A stretch of 28,957 bases of DNA from Chromera velia. Its lineage: Eukaryota; Sar; Chromeraceae. Positions 9,278 through 19,018 of the stretch are shown piece after piece. The stretch is taken from the NCBI GenBank assembly GCA_018398765.1, contig JAHBMJ010000362.1:20001-48957 (forward strand). The letters run 5' to 3'. The translations under genes and the position numbers were made by a program. Under the pieces are notes generated by a model, which was not told where the DNA came from, made no database searches, and saw only the letters and a program-made list of their open reading frames with translations. How positions within the stretch are numbered: the stretch's first letter is position 1; each line of letters starts with the position of its first letter.

Positions 9278-11878
9278 ATGCGGCCCGGCAACACGACTCC
9301 CACGAAGGGTGTAGTGCTCCAACCTGCACCCAGGCCGATGATGCATCACCACACGCTCTCCCGGTCTCTTGGAGCCTCATCGTCCTCTCGTGCTCCTGGA
9401 TCAATGGGAGGAGGAGACCCCTTTCCCTCCTCCCTCGAGGACAGACCGTCATTCCCCCAGCCTCTTCCCGAGAAACCGGCAAGGGCTGCAGGAGCCGTAT
9501 CAAGACACAACAATAATCTGCATGGGGGCTCCAGAGAGGTGACGTGGAAGGATAGCGGCAGCACTGCAGCGGGGACAAGCAAGAGGAGGCCAAAGGGAGA
9601 TCCAGACAGAAACCATTCCGTGTCATCTAGAGGTAGGGGGGGAGGAACAGCGTGGTTTCACCGGTTGCAAACAGAGCCGTCTCCTCTTGTGACCCGCATA
9701 TCTTCTTCCGTCTCGCCGGCCTGTCTACCAGGCATGCAGTCCGGATTCCTGCCAGTCTGGGTGTATGTATGCCGGTCTGCATTGCCAACGCATTTGAAAG
9801 TCCTGTGCGCTGATGCTTGTGCGGGCGTGCGTGTGTGAGGGTACCGTCTGCTTCCTTCATGGTACTTTGGCGACAGCTAGGGAGTTGATGTATTGGTGCC
9901 TCACTCACTCATGGCATTCCTTTCGAATGATTCCTGTCTGATTTCTGATTATGTCTCCTTCCTCTCCGCTCTCCTTTTGTCTGGCATCCCGATCTCTCCT
10001 CTGCTCTTGTCTGTGTGTGTGCAGCTGTGGAGCCTCCGAAGTTCATTCCTCCAGCACCAATCCTGGACTGTGGTGGGTTGGTCTGGCTCTTCCGTTTCTT
10101 TCGGGGTTTCTTGTTCTTTTTTCCATTCATATATACTTCTTTTTTGTCGGTACAATTTTGAGTCGGGGTTGGATTCATTCAATTTCTGCTTGCTTGTGTT
10201 GGCTTCCGTCTGTTCATTTTTGTGGCCTGTGACATGTCATCTTTGGGTAAAGCCTTTTCTTCTCTCCTCAATTACTTCACTTTCTAACGGTATGTTTTGT
10301 CTTCCTTCGGTTTTCCTTCCGTTCTCTTCCTCTCCGTCAGTCTGATATTGATGCTTCTGATTGCGGTTCCTCGCGAGTGTCGTGCTGTTGTGGACTGGAG
10401 TGAATCAATCCCGATTTTGGTTTTTTGGTTTTCTTCTGGTCAGGGTGTGAGGTGTTTCCTCTTCCTTGTGTGTGTTTGGGTTTGTATTTGTGTGTGTGTG
10501 TGTGTGTGTGTCCTGAGAGAAGTTTAATGCCGTCTTCCGTGTTTGCCTTGAAGATGTGGATATTTTTAATTTTTCAAGCCTGACAAAGTCATATGAGGCG
10601 CTCTCTGTTCCGTGCAGATAGCGGCTTTCCGATCCTCAACATTCCCGGCAAGGCTTCCGGTGGAGGGGGTGAAAAGTCGGGAGTGAGCATGGGGAGGTCG
10701 AGGGGAAGACACGGATTCGGGCCGCCGGACCGAGGGGGGGGGAGCATGGACAGTCTGGCTGAGGGGACTGTGGTGATGATGACTGGTGGAATCAGGGGAA
10801 GGGCTATAAGCCCAACAAAGTCGAGAAGCGACCTGAAGGTATCCTTCCAAAATTGGCCCTCGGTAGGTGTGCATTGTCTTCCTCTCTGTCGGTCTCTCTT
10901 GGTGTCTTTGGAGTGCACGGGGGGTATGGAAATGTGTTTTCCTTCTTTTTTTATATTTTTGGAGACTGGGTCATCTTTAGGCGACTTTGAGTCTGTTCTT
11001 TTCTCAAAAAGATCTTTTGTGAGTCTTTTCTGATCATTCTTCATGCAAAACAATAAACAATCTGCCGCGTCTCCCCAAAGTTTGTCTGAGTCCCCCCCCT
11101 CACATGAAGACTTTTCGTTCACAAATTCCTCCCCAAATCCAATCGGGTTCCGTTCCCTTGCAGGAACTCCAAAACGAACTCGCAGACTCTGCCGCCTCCC
11201 CTATGTGGACCCCTTCCCCTGCGGCCGTGAGGAGTGCGGGCGCCGCCACCACCCACCCCCTGGGTCTCTCTCTGGGTCCCGCCACCGCCACCATCTCCCC
11301 CTCCAAGCCCCACCCATACGATTGGACGCCCTCATCTCTGTCTCTCTCACAGAGCCAGCAAGGGGGTGTGGGGTCCCCTGCCCTCCTGGGTCGGTCCACT
11401 TCAAAGGACCCAAATCAAAACTCGACACTCGGAGGTTCTCCGAGTACAAACAGAAGCAACGCAGGATGGTCGGACAGAGATCCGAACCCCACACCCCCAA
11501 ACCTCTTGCAAGTGCCTCGTGGCGCCAGTGGAGGGGGCCCCGTCTCTCTGATGTCTGTTGCTGGACCTTCACAAGGGGGGGCGGTAGCTGGGAGTATTCA
11601 GCTTCCCATCCCATCAATGGGGGGGGGAGAGATCTCGACTCACTGTGCGTCAGAGCCGGGATGGAGTCCGGCAGGGAGCGGGTGGACGGGGACTTACTCA
11701 GAGAGACCACAGAGGGTCCGGGACGGGGGGCAGATGGCAACTTCATGGCAGGCAGGAACGCTGGGAGCACATCGGATGCGCACCTCAGGGAATGTGATGG
11801 TGGGGGGGGAGATCGTGAAGCCGTTGCAGCTGATTGCAGTCGACAGGGGAGAAGAGGGACAGGACCGTCTCCGCATAT
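9278..11878 (+). other. Exons 1-4: low-complexity N-terminal extension of the GTPase
   Basis: Residues 1-454 are rich in Gly, Ser, Pro, Arg and Thr, with poly-Gly stretches written as G-runs in the DNA, and look disordered. Exon 4 alone gives 238 residues and ends with KPLQLIAVDRGEEGQDRLRI, where the GBP domain begins (animal GBPs have a similar short strand before the P-loop). Typical GBPs start within about 40 residues of the P-loop, so this extension is unusual. Exon 3 could end at 10838 (AAG/GTATCC) instead of 10862 (TCG/GTAGGT). Both keep the frame, and the second donor is better. Confidence 0.65.
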
Positions 11879-12065
11879 GTCAGTTGGCCTGTTTGTTTGT
11901 TTGTTTATTTGTTTGTTTGTTTGTTTGTTTGTTTATTTGTTTGCTTGTTTGTTTATTTGTTTGTTTGTTTGTGCAGTGAACATTTGAAGGGAGCTGGATG
12001 GAGATTCCTTAGGGCTCAAAATTTCCTTTCAGGCACGCAGAGACACGTTGAGAGCGAAGGTGGGG

Positions 12066-12105
<40 letters not shown>

Positions 12106-12618
12106 GAAATATGTACACAGAGACGCACGAACACACAAAAGCACGTAGAGACGCAGATAGAAAATCTCATTTCCTTTCTGATTTTCCTGTGCGTTTCAGG
12201 CCACGACGGTGCAGAGGCTCTACGAGACTTTCACCAGAACCAGCTGCCGAAAGGAAATCTGAATGTTGTCGCTTTCACGGGCCAAACACAGACGGGCAAG
12301 AGCCTTCTTGCGAATCTGGTGGCAGCCGAGTTTGGCTATCTGGGGGATCCGTTTGAAGTCGGGGAGAACGCGCAGAAGTGTACAGAGGTTCGTCGGCCCG
12401 TTTTTGGGTCTGTCTGCATGTCTGTTTGAGTGCGAAAGGAGAAGCGAAGAAAGGGGCGATAATGGTCGACGTGTGGTCGCGTGTGTGTCAATCTGTGTGT
12501 TGGTGTCTGTCTCGCTTTTTTACTTTCCTGGCAGAGAAAGGTGGGAATGAGCAAAGAGAACAGGTCGGCACTTGATCTCTCTCTGTCTCTATGTTTCACA
12601 TCCTGTCCACCTCTGTGG

Positions 12619-12672
<54 letters not shown>

Positions 12673-15385
12673 TGTGTCTGTCTGTCTGTCTCTCGCTCTC
12701 TCAGGGAATATGGATGCTTCCTCCCGTAGACAGGGGAAGCCGCGCGTTTCTGTTCCTCGACTGCGAGGGGGTCCAGACAATGTGAGTGGGTGCATGGGTG
12801 TTGTTGGCAGAGTGGTCAGGGTGGGGAACGAAAAGAAGCGGCATGCAAGGGGCGGCTTTCACTTTTCTTCTTTTTCTTCTGCTCTTTTTGCCTGCATCTT
12901 TTCCCTGGAAGCAAGAAGAAGTTGGGGGATGGGATGTGCGCGTCGATTTGTCGATCCCTGGCTTTTTTCTTTTGCGTGTCTGAGGAGACTCTCGTCCATT
13001 CCTCACCCTGTTTGCGAACAACACGAACGTGGACTCTGTCCCATAGATCATCTTTTTCTCCTTCTATAACTTTGGGTCTTCCCTTTCTTTGCTCCTCAAT
13101 CCCTCCCCCGCTTGTTTTCTCGAAGAGCAGTCAGGAAACTAATTGCTATCTGTCTTGCTTGATTGTCCCTTCTGAGTATCTCCTGAAATTCTCTCTTTGT
13201 ATTTCTTGCTGCTCCTTTTTATCCCTTTGTGCAGACGCGCAAGCGACTCCCCAGTGTTCTCTTTGGTCAGCACCTTGTCGTTGATCTGCTTCCCCAACTT
13301 GTCTTTCTTGCCTTTGGCGTTTGACCGAATACTTTCTTCCCTTGAGCCTTTTCTCTGCTGCCATTCCCCTCGGTCTCTAGCATCAGAAATCTTTTTGTGT
13401 CTGCTCATCGAAGGCAAAGAAAGTTTTATCCGTTCAATGATGCATCTTTTTGGGTCGAGGGGGCACATCCTCGGTGAGAGAAAATTCAATTTGCGTTCAA
13501 AGCTTTCCCTCCATATCTACTGTGACTCTGCTGTTCTTTTTGCCCCTCTCTTTGCCTCAAGAAGTCCGAACCGAAAGATTTAAATTCTCAATTCTGTCTC
13601 TGCCTCCCTGCCTGCATGCCTGTTTGCCATCAGGCCTTCATGCTCGCCTCCTGCTTGGTGTATAACGTCGAAGGTCAGCCATTTAGGGGGCTGCCGAGTG
13701 AGGAGACGCAGAGGCATGATGCAATTATGAGGAAGAAAGCGAGAGGCGCCAAGCCCCGAAGTGTTCTTCATTATTGCTTCCTTTCCTTTGGTCTCAAAAG
13801 GTTTCTCTTTTTTTCGGGCCCATGCACCCTTGGAATTGTGGACATCTTTTTTTCCTCTTATGCGGGCTTCTCTTCTTGCGCGCGAACGAAAAACAGAGAC
13901 GAGAAGCTGCTTCTGAAAAAAAAAAATCAGTCGCCTGTCGAAAAACAACCAAGGTATCCTCCCCACGTCCTGTCAGCAATCAGTGCCACTCTCCCTTTCC
14001 ATAAACCTGCTTGGATTTTTGTGTCATTCTGGTCTCCTCTCGTTAGTATGACGTCGTTGCATATTCTTGTGTGTTGCAACTTTTTTCGCATGCAGGTCCG
14101 CTGAACAACGTCTCTCTTGGACCTCTCGCCCACCTTCCCTCTCCCTCCAGTCTCGCCGTCTCCTTCCACCTGACCCCTACCGCAGATGGGGGGGGAAGGG
14201 GAGGAGGGGGGAGGAGAAAGTCGGTGGGGTTCTCGGAGGTCTCCGAAACCTCAGACGGCACAGGGGTGATGACGAAGTCGGGAGAATCGGAAAAGTCAGG
14301 CACCCCCGGGTTCGGTCAGGGGACCGGCAAGGGAAATCCCAGCGAGAGGGAGTGGAGGCCTCCTGCCCTGGTTCTGTGCGTGAGGGACTTTGACTTCGTC
14401 CTGGAGGATGCAGCCACGGGGGAGCAGATTCTGGCTAGACAGGTAGGTGAGGTGAGGGGTGTAGAGGGAAGGAATTAAAGGGGTGCTCTAGATGGATGTC
14501 TTCAAGGCGGTTGCGCCAGGAGGGTGTGTGTCTCTTCTGTTTTGAAGCAAACGAATAGAAAGATACGTGTGAATAGGGGAGTTGCCTCAAAGAAGAATGC
14601 CACTTTGCCATGAAAAAGTCTTTCTTCTTTTGCGTTTTTTAGGCCACCTTTCTCTGTCGCTTCTTCCTTCCGTCCCCCCCCCCCCNNNNNNNNNNNNCCC
14701 CCCCCTGTGTGCGTGTTTGTGTTGTCTGCGAGTGTGGCTATCTGTGTGTATTTTTACGTGTGAGTGCAGTATCTTGACCAGGCGATAGAAGAGAACCTGG
14801 ACCCTCAAACGAGGTCTGTTTGTTCGTTTGTTGACTGCATGGATGGCCTCTTTGATTGCGGGCAGGCGGGCGGGTATGTTCTTTTTGTTGGTTGAATTCC
14901 CTCCATGCATTCATCTGTCGGTCTTCTGTATGTATTTTTGTTTCTTTTTGCTTCCTCCTCCGCTTTCTTTCCTCTTCTCTTGTCTTTCCCGCCTGAGAAA
15001 AGGGAAGGAAAGAAAAAAGGCTTGATTGACTTGTTCTGGACTACTGGTGAGATGGGAAGGGAGATCGAAGGGAAAGGATTCAACGGAACTCCAGTACCCT
15101 CCCTGCTGCCCCACCCTCCCTCGGTTGAGGCGGCAGAAAAATATTTCCTTCTCTTTCTCTCTCTTAGATGTAAGTATGTGGGTGGGCATGAGAGGCTATG
15201 AACGTGTTGATGGGTGGGTCGTGCATGACTTTGTGTGCAGGCAGTTGCTGTGGCAGACTGCAGATCGTCGTGAAGCAGTGACCTTTTGCTCTCCCCTGAC
15301 GCCTGCCGATTCAAAGAGAAGACTCGCGTCCCTACCTCTGGGTGCACTGCCTGAGGAGGTTGGTGGGGGGGCGNCTCGGTGTGTG

Positions 15386-15431
<46 letters not shown>

Positions 15432-16954
15432 TCCAAGATAGTGTTCTCGAGGTGAGAGACCTCATTGAAGACGCGGCTGCCGCCAACATTCACGCGTCTT
15501 CTTTCCGAGTCACTGGTGCGTCCAGAACGGGGGCAAGGAAGGGAGGAAAACGGTAGAAGAAAAAGGGGCAGGAGGGAAGAGAGACGGTAGAATGAGAGGT
15601 TCCTTGAGGGAAAAGGGGGCCGTCAAAAGAGTGACAGTAGGATTGTTTTTCTTTTTTTTTCATTCCCCCGGCATGAAACTACCCTTTCGACCGAATAACT
15701 TCTCTCTTTCTTCGCGCCTGATCTTTTTTCATCAGGGGCCTCATTCTTTCAAAGAGCGCTTTGGTTCGCCCGCATGTTTGGTTCCGCGTTTTTTTTCCTC
15801 TTCCTCCTCGAGGGGAGTTTCTGTGGGTGCGTATGTGATTACCTCTATGCGCATGTACGGTAAAGCTTTTCTTGCTGCTCACGCTGAAAGGTCTTTTCGT
15901 TCCTTGAATGAATCCACAGGCCGCGCGCTGCTCCGCTTCCTCGAAAGTGCTGTGAATGCCCTCAATAGGAGGCGGCAGGCCAGCACAGAGAAGGATATAG
16001 ACCCAGAGGAAGAATGGAAGGCTGCGGCAGAGGCTGACATAAGGGGGGAAGTGCAGAAGGCAGGTGAAGGCTTTCGGAAAAGGGCTCTCCAGGCAGTGGT
16101 GAGTCATTTGTTTCGAGTGGAGAGTTCAAACAACCCTGTCCTTGTTTGCTGGTGCATCAGATTGCGCATGCAGAGTCCAGAGAAAAAAACATATTCGACA
16201 GGCCTGAACTCTACTTTGGAAACATTTTTGGAGGTATCACTGTTTATTGTTCCCCTCTTCAGTGTTTGTCGATTTAATATCACTCCATTCCTTTTCGCCT
16301 CTCCTTCCGTTTCTTGAGAAGATCGACTCGCTTTTCTTCTTTTTCTTCTCCTTCTTTGTCTGCCTGCAGGACGGCAGACCTCTGAATGAGAGGGAGCTCG
16401 AGACCCGCATGGAAGCCCGCATGGAAGAAGAGAAGGGGGGGGCATTGGAGGACCTGCGCCGAAGGATAGCGGGGTCTTATGTGCAGAGAGAGGCCGCAGA
16501 GAAGACGCTGATGAAGTCCATGAAGGCGGCGGAGTCAGAAGCGAAGGTCCAAAATGACAGGAGGGCGAGGGAGGAGTGTGTACAGATGCTGCAAAGAACA
16601 TTCGGGGAGATGGAGAGGAAAGTTGACAGGGGTGCGTACACTTCTTTGGATGAGGTCGCGAGGGACGTGGCAGACCGAAGAGACGAGTCAGTTCCTTCCT
16701 TGCACGTTTTGTTGATGTCGCGTGAAGTTCTGACCAAACAAATTCGCACCATGCTTACCGAGATAGTCTGGGAGGTCGGTTGGCAAAGAAGCAGGTGTTT
16801 CTTTTTTCGCGGACACAAGAAAGAGATCCATCTTCGGCACCCTTGTTGTTTGTCTCTTCCGTTTTCCCGCCCCACTTTTGTTTCCTCTGTTTTTTGTGTC
16901 TCTAGGAATGCCTCAGTAGTGCAGCTGAACAATTCCACACAACGGTTTTTTTGT

Positions 16955-17008
<54 letters not shown>

Positions 17009-18459
17009 GCTGTCTGTGCAGATTTCTTCGCAAGGCCGCCGGGCCCACCGAAGTGAAAAATGTCGCGTTGATGGATTATGTGTCTAGACTCCAGGCAAAG
17101 GGTGAGTGGGGGCGATTGTACTTCTCTTCGTCCTTGAATGATATGTCTTTCTCTTGTCCCAATCATTCGTTTGCGTGTGAGCTCGCTGATGGATGCACCT
17201 TTTTAATGATCGATTCTCTGCAGCTTCCCACGCCATGGTTGACAGAGAGACGAGGGCTGTACAAGACGAGGCCGCGAGAGACGCGAAGGAAACCCAGAGA
17301 CTCAAGAGGGAGGTGGGCGAACTGAGGCAAGAACTCTTAGACACACAGGGACTGAGGAAAAAGGCAGAAAAGGAACTTCAACTTCAAACGGCACAAACAG
17401 CAAAGGCTGGGTGAGTGGATGGGTGGGTGCCTTCGTCTTCGTCTTCGTGTTTGTTTGTGATGCATTTAGTTCCTTCCTTTAGTACGGGGGTCAGTCGATC
17501 TGCTGTTTTGCCTTTCGGATTTCTTCTGTTGTGTGTGTGTGTTGGGGGGGGNGGTTTTTCGATTTGACTGAGAGCCTTTGGGGGCCTGATGGTCTTTCTC
17601 GACCTTGATCCTCTCTCTCATCGGGGGGAGAGTAGGTGTTCTCTCTCTGCCTGCATCGGGCAAGAGTAGATCTATCATAGGATTGAGAGAAGAGGGACTT
17701 CTGTTGTATTTTAGAGAAGCTAGACTGTACCTGCCACCTCTGCATCTGCCCAATTTGCACAAGATGTATGCGGTACAAATTGTTCTGTCAAATTTGTTGT
17801 TCTTTGCGAATGATCTCTCCCTCTTCCTCCCTCTGCCTGCAGACAGGAGATCCAAAAGAAGGAGAAAGAAATGTCAGTCAATACACAAACCTCCCTGCAT
17901 GCATCTGGGTCCTCCCCCGTTTCGCTCTCTCTCTCTCTCTCTCTGTCTGTCTCTTTGTTACTCTCTCTCTCTCTCTCTCTTTGTTTCTCTCTCTCTCTCT
18001 TTGTTTCTCTCTCTCTCTCTCTCTCTCTTTGTTTCTCTGTCATCGCCTTCCGTCCATCTTCACTTTCTCTCTTGGACCTCTACGAAAAGGGCAGAAGCAA
18101 ACACAGGCTCAGGTTTTGCGTATCCAGCTTTTTCGTTTGGTTGTGGTTGTCCGCACACACGCATCGAGGGCTCCCTCCTCGACGTCGGACTGCAGGTATA
18201 CTCGTTTTCGATCGCAATTCAAGCTTCCGCCCTTTCCATTTCTTGCAGAGAAGGCAAACAGGCGGAGGTCCGAAAGCTCGAAGAAGAAGCTAAGAAACTT
18301 CAAGAGGCTCTTAAGCAAAAGGTCAGTGAGACTGTTGAGAAAATCAGTGAGTGGCAAAGACATCGAATGGATGGGATAGAGGGTTCAAATCAAACACAGC
18401 CCGTATGCCCACCTGTGTGCCCACCTGTGCGTGCGTGCGTATGCATGTGTGCATGTGCA

Positions 18460-18501
<42 letters not shown>

Positions 18502-19018
18502 TCAGTGAGTGAGTTAGTGAGTGAGATGAGTGTTTGAAAGGTTGACTGAACAAGTGTACAAAGCAAACTCAGAGAAGAAATCCACGCAACGGCATTCTGC
18601 GTGGGTTGGTGATACCCTACATGATTCAGCGGGTGTACAAATGGCAAGACACCGTGCCAATGCAGCAACACGTTGCATCAGCAATCATGTTTTTCTTCGG
18701 GTTGTACAGATGATCTTGCATACTGTGAAATTGACTCGAGAGAAGTCTGTCACACTGGTATGATGCTTTGACCATCGGGAGGCAGACCTAGTCCATAAAG
18801 AATACAAACAAATACCGTAGACAAACACATGATTCTGGGTTTCTTTCGAATTTGATATGTTCCCTTCCCTTCATTCTTCAATGCTGCAGGAGAAGGGGCT
18901 GGCTGAACAGAAGAGGAAGGAGCAGGAGGCAGAGGAGGAGCGGCAAAGGAGACTTTGCTGTGGATGCATTTGCCCTTGCAGATGTCCTTGCAGCCCTTGC
19001 AATTGTACAATCATGTAA
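9278..19018 (+). CDS. GBP-type large GTPase with C-terminal CaaX box (about 20 exons)
   Basis: Exons (hand-built, all GT-AG): 9278-9632, 10025-10072, 10618-10862, 11164-11878, 12200-12387, 12705-12781, 13235-13253, 13634-13673, 14096-14442, 14770-14813, 15241-15358, 15431-15515, 15920-16098, 16174-16233, 16370-16794, 17022-17101, 17224-17410, 17843-17872, 18249-18321, 18890-19018. They sum to 3444 nt, or 1147 residues plus TAA, with every phase matching. ATG 9278 follows an in-frame TAA (9254-9256). Order: low-complexity N-terminus (1-454), GTPase domain with P-loop GQTQTGKS (482-489), switch Thr516 before GIWML, DCEG (536-539), VRD (658-660), helical domain (about 680-1008), coiled coil (about 1009-1127), Cys-rich tail ending CTIM. 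In animals GBPs hydrolyse GTP, self-assemble and coat membranes, including those of intracellular microbes. The role here is unknown. Least certain: the start, the ends of exons 3 and 15, exon 14, and exons 18-19. Confidence 0.85.
11888..12104 (+). repeat. (TTTG)n and (GACA)n tracts in intron 4
   Basis: Bases 11890-11972 are (GTTT)n with ATTT variants and 12071-12104 are (GACA)n. Both lie in the intron directly before the P-loop exon and create a false open frame (FVCLFVCLFV). Confidence 0.9.
12620..12700 (+). repeat. (TC)n(TG)n tract before exon 6
   Basis: Compound microsatellite running to within a few bases of the exon 6 acceptor (CTCTCTCAG). It makes up the polypyrimidine tract of intron 5. 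Confidence 0.9.
13235..13253 (+). other. Predicted 19-nt micro-exon (exon 7)
   Basis: Lies between CCCTTTGTGCAG and GTGTTC. It supplies the third base of Ile543 and RASDSP. With it, exon 6 (phase 2) joins exon 8 (phase 0) in frame, and the protein reads SDSPAFMLA where human GBP1 has NDSWIFALA. Without it the junction is out of frame. Confidence 0.6.
14686..14697. other. Assembly gap inside a poly-C run
   Basis: Twelve N flanked by long C-runs in intron 9. The true length is unknown. Single N also occur at 15374 and 17552, again beside G- or C-runs. None falls in a predicted exon. Confidence 0.95.
15379..15430 (+). repeat. (TG)n tract forming the exon 12 acceptor
   Basis: About 25 GT dinucleotides that run straight into the splice acceptor GTGTGTGCAG. 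The intron is only 72 nt, so the repeat is most of it. An unresolved base (N) sits at 15374. Confidence 0.9.
16955..17007 (+). repeat. (TC)n(TG)n tract before exon 16
   Basis: Compound microsatellite ending 14 bases before the acceptor CTGTCTGTGCAG. Confidence 0.9.
17926..18035 (+). repeat. (TC)n tract with TTTGTT interruptions in intron 18
   Basis: About 110 bases of CT repeats broken by regularly spaced TTTGTTTCT. Downstream, at 18086-18103, an 18-nt segment AAGCAAACACAGGCTCAG lies between an AG and a GT and could be another in-frame micro-exon, but I leave it out of the model. Confidence 0.85.
18455..18501 (+). repeat. (TG)n(AG)n tract in intron 19
   Basis: TG repeats to about 18480, then GA repeats to about 18501, inside the last intron of the GTPase gene. 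Confidence 0.9.
18890..19018 (+). other. Exon 20: coiled-coil end, nine-cysteine tail and CaaX box
   Basis: Phase-0 exon after AATGCTGCAG. It reads 22 charged residues (EKGLAEQKRKEQEAEEERQR...), then a 20-residue tail with nine cysteines (residues 1128, 1129, 1131, 1133, 1135, 1137, 1139, 1142, 1144) and ends C-T-I-M before TAA 19016-19018. C-a-a-X with X = Met is a classic farnesyl-transferase substrate. The other cysteines could be palmitoylated. Human GBP1 also ends in a CaaX box after a basic region, so the tail supports both the gene call and this exon's frame. Confidence 0.85.

Larger units (their letters stand above)
12200..14813 (+). other. Exons 5-10: GTPase (GB1/RHD3-type G) domain
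   Basis: Exon 5 carries LNVVAFTGQTQTGKSLLANL (P-loop) and ends KCTE, and exon 6 continues GIWMLPPVDRGSRAFLFLDCEG. Exons 6, 7 and 8 read on as VQTIRASDSP/AFMLASCLVYNVEG, the counterpart of the conserved helix ending in YN in GBPs. Exon 9 gives GPLNNVSLGPLAHL, then an insert of about 60 Gly/Ser/Lys-rich residues, then PALVLCVRDFDFVLED, where V-R-D stands for the L-R-D guanine-contact motif. Exon 10 gives YLDQAIEENLDPQT. The position that holds an arginine finger in GBPs and atlastins (G-x-x-R-x-G-K-S) is Gln485. Confidence 0.85.
14820..18321 (+). other. Exons 11-19: helical domain and coiled coil
   Basis: Exon 11 (ADRREAVTFCSPL then KRRLASLPLGALPEE) matches the GBP stretch ending in the G domain (F-P-x-R-x-C-F-x-L-x-R-P). 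Exons 12-13 read FQDSVLEVRDLIEDAA, VTGRALLRFLESAVNALN and a long charged helix. Exon 15 contains EECVQMLQRTFGEMERKVDRGAYTSLDEV split over a family-typical region (C-x2-L-L/x, G-x-Y), and exon 16 FLRKAAGPTEVKNVALMDYV matches the GBP Y-x4-GP-x-A-x3-L helix. Exons 17-19 are Lys/Glu/Gln-rich heptad sequence. Exon 14 is ambiguous. Starting at 16174 it keeps the frame. Starting at 16161 it gives IAHAESREKNIFDRPELYF, which looks more GBP-like, but it leaves the next junction out of frame. Confidence 0.65.

Noticed and set aside
11201-11770. - strand ORF of 189 codons opposite exon 4
   Set aside because: Antisense shadow of G-rich coding sequence. No splice or domain support.
11043-11987. 314-codon + strand ORF overlapping exon 4 in another frame
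   Set aside because: It is a shadow of exon 4. It runs through the acceptor at 11163 and into the (TTTG)n intron repeat, while the other frame joins both neighbours in phase and leads into the GBP domain.
13197-13583. Longer exon continuing from 13235 (PVFSLVSTLSLICFPN...)
   Set aside because: It superficially resembles the GBP helix, but the DNA is T/C-rich like the introns and the true match (AFMLASCLVYN) comes at 13634. A 19-nt exon fits phase and alignment better.
16477-17166. 229-codon - strand ORF opposite exons 15-16
   Set aside because: Antisense shadow. The + strand reading carries GBP-family motifs and matching splice phases.
9278-19018. Ciliate-like genetic code for the host (TAA/TAG as Gln)
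   Set aside because: The GTPase gene ends with TAA immediately after a CaaX box and has no in-frame TAA or TAG elsewhere in the model, so the host code looks standard.
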